This document shows, in pieces, positions 58,501 through 64,000 of a stretch of 64,000 nt of DNA. The DNA is from Colletes latitarsis. Lineage: Eukaryota > Arthropoda > Insecta > Hymenoptera > Colletidae. The position numbers and the translations under genes were made by a program. The stretch is taken from positions 8,308,001 to 8,372,000 of the forward strand of contig NW_027488365.1 of the NCBI RefSeq assembly GCF_051014445.1. The letters are read 5' to 3'. Each line of letters starts with the position of its first letter. The first letter of the stretch is position 1. Under the pieces are notes generated by a model. The model was not told the DNA's origin and did not search any database. It saw nothing but the letters and a program-made list of their open reading frames with translations.

Positions 58501-60631
58501 CTCTAAAATATTGATCGAAACCAGGTTTAATCGACTGTTTCAGTGTGGTACCACATTACTACGTGATCCAAACCAGAAAAAACCCAGGATCAGTTCAACA
58601 AGTATAAGAAGAATGCGAAAGTATGAGTCTGATGAGTGAAAATCCCAGGGCTAACCTAGACCTAACATGCGTTATCCTCTAAAATATTGATCCAAACCAG
58701 GTTTAATGGACTGTTTCAGTGTGGTACCACATTACTACGTGATACAAACCAGAAAAAACCCAGGATCCGTTCAACAAGTATGTGAAGAATGCGAAAGTAT
58801 GAGTCTGATGAGTGAAAATCCCAGGCCTAACCTAGACCTAACATGCGTTATCCTCAAAAATATTGATCGAAACCTGGTTCAATCGACTGTTTCAGTGTGG
58901 AACCACATTACTACGTGATCCAAACCAGAAAAAACACCAGTTTCAGTTCAACAAGTATGTGAAGAATGCGAAAGTATGAGTCTGATGAGTGAAAATCCCA
59001 GGCCTTACCTAGACCTAACTTGCGTTGTCCTCTAAAATATTGATGGAAACCAGGTTTCATTGACTGTTTCAGTGTGGTACTACATTACTACGTGATGCAA
59101 TCCAGAAAAAGCTCAGGATCTAGCCATCAAGTATGAGAAATATGCGAAAGAATGAGCCTGATGAGAGCAAATCCTAGACGTAACCCAGACCTAAAATGCG
59201 TTATCCTCTAAAATATTTATCAAGACCAGGTTTAATTGAATGTTTCAGTGTGGTACCACATTACTGTGTGATCCAAACCAGAAAAAACCCAGGATCTTGT
59301 CAACGAGTATGTGAAGTGTGCGAAAGTATGAGTCTGATGAGTGAAAATCCCAGACCTATCCCAGACCTAACTTGCGTTATCCTCCAAAATATTGATCGAA
59401 ACCTGGTTTAATTGACTGTTTTAGTGTGGTACCACATTACTACGTGATCCAAACCAGAAAAAACCCAGGATCTGTTCCACAAGTATGTGAAAAACGCGAA
59501 ACTGTGAGCCTGATGAGGGCAAATCCCAGACCTATCCCAGACCTAACTAGCGTTATCCTCTAAAATATTGATCCAAGCCAAGTCTAATCGACTGTTTCAG
59601 TGTGGAACCACATTACTACGTGATCCAAGCCAGAAAAAAACCCAGGATCTTGTCAACGAGTATGTGAAGCGTGCGAAAGTATGAGTCTGATGAGGGCTAA
59701 TCCCTGACCTATCCCAGACCTAGCTTGCGTGGTCCTCTAAAATATTGATCGAAACCAGGTTTAATTGACTGTTTTAGTGTGGTACCACATTACTACGTGA
59801 TCCAAACCAGAAAAAACCCAGGATCTGTTCAACAAGTATGTGAAAAACGCGAAACTGTGAGCTTGATGAGGGCAAATCTTAGACCTAACCCAGACCTAAG
59901 ATGCGTTGTCCTCTAAAATATTTATCCAGACCAGGTTTCATTGAATGTTTCAGTGTGGTACCACTTTACTACGTGATCCAATCCAGAAATAGCCCAGGAT
60001 CTAGCCATGAAGTATGAGAAATATGCGAAAGTATGAGCCTGATGAGGGCAAATCCTAGACCTAAGCCAGACCTAACATGCGTTATCCTCTAAAATATTTA
60101 TCCAAACCAGGTTTAATAGACTGTTTCAGTGTGGTACCACACTACTGCGTGATACAAACCAGAAAAAACCCAGCATCTGTTCAACAAGTATGTGAAGAAT
60201 GCGAAAGTATGAGTCTGATGAGTGAAAATCCCAGGCCTAACCTAGACCTAACATGCGTTATCCTCAAAAATATTAATCGAAACCTGGTTTAAACGACTGT
60301 TTCAGTGTGGTACCACATTACTATGTGATCCAAACCAGAAAATAACCCAGGATCTGTTCAACGAGTATGTGAAGTGTGCGAAAGTATGAGTCTGATGAGG
60401 GCATATCCCATACCTATCCCAGACCTAACATGCGTTATCCTCTAAAATATTTATCAAGACCAGGTTTAATTGATTGTTTTAGTGTGGACCCACATTACTA
60501 CGTGATCCATACCCGAAAAAACCCAGGATCCGTACAACAAGTATGTGAAGGGTGCGAAAGTATGAGTCTGATGAGGTCAAATCCCAGACCAATCCCAGAC
60601 TTAACTTGCGTTATCCTCTAAAATATTGATC
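52534..60631. repeat. Large segmental duplication, copy B (~8.1 kb, 46 monomers)
   Basis: This is the partner of 43891-51812. It holds one monomer that copy A lacks, at about 55455-55631, recognisable by CCCAAACCTAACTATGCG and TTGATCATAACCAGG; a related monomer occurs near 38545. Loss from copy A by in-register exchange explains the difference most simply, since both sides join within GTATGAGTCTGATG. Confidence 0.9.
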
Positions 60632-63600
60632 GAAACCAGGTTTAATCGACTGTTTCAGTGTGGTACCACATTACTACGTGATCCAAACCACAAAAAACCC
60701 AGGATCTGTTCGACAAGTATGTGAAAAACGCGAAACTGTGAGCATGATGAGGGCAAATCCTAGACCTAACCCAAACCTAACATGCGTTATCCTCTAAAAT
60801 ATTTATCAAGACCAGGTTTAATTGAATGTTTCAGTGTGGTACCACATTACTACGTGATCCAAAGCAGAAAAAACCCTCGATCAGGTCAACATGTATGTTA
60901 AAACTGCGAAAGTATGACCCTGATGAGGGCAAATCCCAGGCCTAACCTAGACCTAACTTGCGTTATCCTCTAAAATATTGATCGAAACCAGGTTTAATTC
61001 GCTGTTTCAGCGTGGTACCACATTACTACGTCATACAATCCAGAAACAGCCCAGGATCTAGCCATCAAGTATGAGAAATATGCGAAAGAATGAGCCTCAT
61101 GAGAGCAAATCCCAGACCTAACCTAGACCTAACATGAATTATTCTCTAAAATATTGATCGAAACCAGGTTTAATCGACTGTTTCAGTGTGGTACCACATT
61201 ACTACGTGATCCAAACCAGTAAAAACCCAGGATCCGTTTAACAAGTATGTGAGGAATGCGAATGTATCAGTCTGATGAGTGAAAATCCCAGGCCTAACCT
61301 AGACCTAACATGCGTTATCCTCAAAAATATTGATCGAAACCTGGTTTAGTCGACTGTTTCAGTGTAGTATCACACTACTACGTGACCCAAACCAGAAAAA
61401 ACCCAGGATCTGTTCAACAAGTATGTGAAAAACGCGAAAGTAGGAGCCTGATGAGGGCAAATCCCGGACATATCCCAGACCTAACTTGCGTTATCCTCTA
61501 AAATATTGATCGAAACCAGGTTTAATTGAATGTTTCAGTGTGGTACCACATTACTACGTGATCCAAACCAGAAAAAACCCAGGATCCGTTCAACAAGTAT
61601 GTGAAGAATGCGAAAGTATGAGTCTGATGAGTGAAAATCCCAGGCCTAACCTAGACCTAACATGCGTTATCCTGAAAAATATTGATCGAAACCTGGTTTA
61701 ATCGACTGTTTCAGTGTGGTACCACATTACTATGTGATCCAAACCAGAAAATAACCCAGGATCTGTTCAACGAGTATGTGAAGTGTGCGTAGGTATGAGT
61801 CTGATGAGGGCAAATCCCAGACCTATCCCAGACCTAACATGCGTTATCCTCTAAAATATTTATCAAGACCAGGTTTAATTGATTGTTTCAGTGTGGACCC
61901 ACATTACTACGTGATCCAAACCAGAAAAAACCCAGGATCCGTTCAACAAGTAAGTGAAGAATGCGAAAGTATGAGTCTGATGAGTGAAAATCCCAGGCCT
62001 AACCTAGACCTAACACGCGCTATCCTCAAATATCTTGATCGAAACCTGGTTTAATCGAATGTTTCAGTTTGGTACCACATTACTATGTGATCCAAACCAG
62101 AAAATAACCCAGGATCTGTTCAACGAGTATGTGAAGTGTGCGAAAGTATGAGTCTGATGAGTGAAAATCCCAGGCCTAACCTAGACCTAACATGCGTTAT
62201 CCTCAAGAATATTGATCGAAACCTGGTTTAATCGACTGTTTTAGTGTGGTACCACATTACTATGTGATCCAAACCAGAAAATAACCCAGGATCTGTTCAA
62301 CGAGTATGTGAAGTGTGCGAAAGTACGAGTCTGATGAGTGAAAATCCCAGGCCTAACCTAGACCTAACACGCGCTATCCTCAAAAATCTTGATCGAAACC
62401 TGGTTTAATCGAATGTTTCAGTTTGGTACCACATTACTATGTGATCCAAACCAGAAAATAACCCAGGATCTGTTCAACGAGTATGTGAAGTGTGCGTAGG
62501 TATGAGTCTGATGAGGGCAAATCCCAGACCTATCCCAGACCTAACATGCGTTATCCTCTAAAATATTTATCAAGACCAGGTTTAATTGATTGTTTCAGTG
62601 TGGACCCACATTACTACGTGATCCAAACCAGAAAAAACCCAGGATCCGTTCATCAAGTATGTGAAGAATGCGAAAGTATGAGTCTGATGAGTGAAAATCC
62701 CAGGCCTAACCTAGACCTAACATGCGTTATCCTCAAGAATATTGATCGAAACCTGGTTTAATCGACCGTTTCAGTGTGGTACCACATTACTATGTGATCC
62801 AAACCAGAAAATAACCCAGGATCTGTTCAACGAGTATGTGAAGTGTGCGAAAGTATGAGTCTGATGAGGTCAAATCCCAGACCAATCCCAGACTTAACTT
62901 GCGTTATCCTCTAAAATATTGATCGAAACCAGGTTTAATCGACTGTTTCAGTGTGGTACCACATTACTACGTGATCCAAACCAGAAAAAACCCAGGATCA
63001 GTTCAACAAGTATAAGAAGAATGCGAAAGTATGAGTCTGATGAGTGAAAATCCCAGGGCTAACCTAGACCTAACATGCGTTATCCTCTAAAATATTGATC
63101 CAAACCAGGTTTAATGGACTGTTTCAGTGTGGTACCACATTACTACGTGATACAAACCAGAAAAAACCCAGGATCCGTTCAACAAGTATGTGAGGAATGC
63201 GAATGTATGAGTCTGATGAGTGAAAATCCCAGGCTTAACCTAGACCTAACATGCGTTATCCTCAAAAATATTGATCGAAACCTGGTTTAATCGACTGTTT
63301 CAGTTTGGTACCACATTACTATGTGATCCAAACCAGAAAATAACCCAGGATCTGTTCAACGAGTATGTGAAGTGTGCGTAGGTATGAGTCTGATGAGGGC
63401 AAATCCCAGACCTATCCCAGACCTAACTTGCGTTATCCTCTAAAATATTGATCGAAACCAGGTTTAACCGACTGTTTCAGTGTGGAACCACATTACTATG
63501 TGATCCAAACCAGAAAATAACCCAGGATCTGTTCAACGAGTATGTGAAGTGTGCGTAGGTATGAGTCTGATGAGGGCAAATCCCAGACCTATCCCAGACC

Positions 63601-64000
63601 TAACTTGCGTTATCCTCAAAAATATTGATCGAAACCTGGTTTAATCGACTGTTTCAGTGTGGTACCACATTACTATGTGATCCAAACCAGAAAATAACCC
63701 AGGATCTGTTCAACGAGTATGTGAAGTGTGCGAAAGTATGAGTCTGATGAGGTCAAATCCCAGACCAATCCCAGACTTAACTTGCGTTATCCTCTAAAAT
63801 ATTGATCGAAACCAGGTTTAATCGACTGTTTCAGTGTGGTACCACATTACTACGTGATCGAAACCAGAAAAAACCCAGGATCAGTTCAACAAGTATAAGA
63901 AGAATGCGAAAGTATGAGTCTGATGAGTGAAAATCCCAGGGCTAACCTAGACCTAACATGCGTTATCCTCTAAAATATTGATCCAAACCAGGTTTAATGG

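Larger units (their letters stand above)
28471..64000. repeat. Right satellite block: ~176-bp tandem monomers, about 200 units, with higher-order structure
   Basis: This is the same satellite in the same orientation and phase as the left block, continuing past the right edge. No genes, RNAs or other elements were seen; the recurrent 63-101-codon open frames follow the repeat period. From about 36 kb on, two main monomer forms often alternate: one with CTCTAAAATATT and CCCAGACCTATCCCAGACC, one with CTCAAAAATATT and CCCAGGCCTAACCTAGACC, giving a ~353-bp dimer. Successive higher-order units are listed separately. Homogeneity is clearly higher than in the left block. Confidence 0.97.

Overview
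This window looks like eukaryotic heterochromatin, most likely from an insect. It is almost entirely a tandem satellite with a monomer of about 176 bp (about 40% GC by my count of a typical unit). Two copies of one GC-rich non-LTR retrotransposon interrupt it. The element is placed in the R1-like group (R1/SART/TRAS/Waldo relatives) from its Gag-like ORF1 with three CCHC knuckles and its ORF2 with an APE-type endonuclease, a YADD reverse transcriptase and a C-terminal CCHC. That group is known mainly from arthropods, so 'insect' rests on the element family; no host gene, rRNA or tRNA is visible.

Layout: (1) 1-1548, minus strand: the 5' part of element copy 1 (385-bp 5' UTR plus the first ~387 codons of ORF1), running off the left edge. 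(2) 1549-22469: about 20.9 kb of satellite, roughly 119 monomers, heterogeneous. (3) 22470-28470, plus strand: copy 2, full length at about 6.0 kb (5' UTR, ORF1, ORF2, structured 3' UTR, 39-A tail), flanked by a perfect 13-bp target-site duplication. (4) 28471-64000: about 35.5 kb of satellite, roughly 200 monomers, with strong higher-order structure: a 6-monomer unit (1056 bp), a 14-monomer spacing (2470 bp), a run of 353-bp dimers, and a very recent ~8-kb (45/46 monomer) segmental duplication whose two copies differ by one whole monomer and a few point changes.

In copy 2, ORF1 and ORF2 would supply RNA binding and target-primed reverse transcription. The copy looks young (intact TSD, pure poly-A) yet carries three probable lesions: an extra C in a C9 tract that shifts the frame after the last ORF1 knuckle, a TAG inside the ORF2 C-terminal zinc knuckle, and a Leu for the usual Pro in a conserved RT motif. 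The element is also full of long, near-perfect hairpins, both in the 3' UTR and inside the coding regions. The two copies are about 99% identical in the compared 5' UTR and most of ORF1, but a ~260-bp patch at the ORF1 N-terminus is strongly diverged, suggesting a mosaic origin. The 5' ends of the two copies face each other across the left satellite block.
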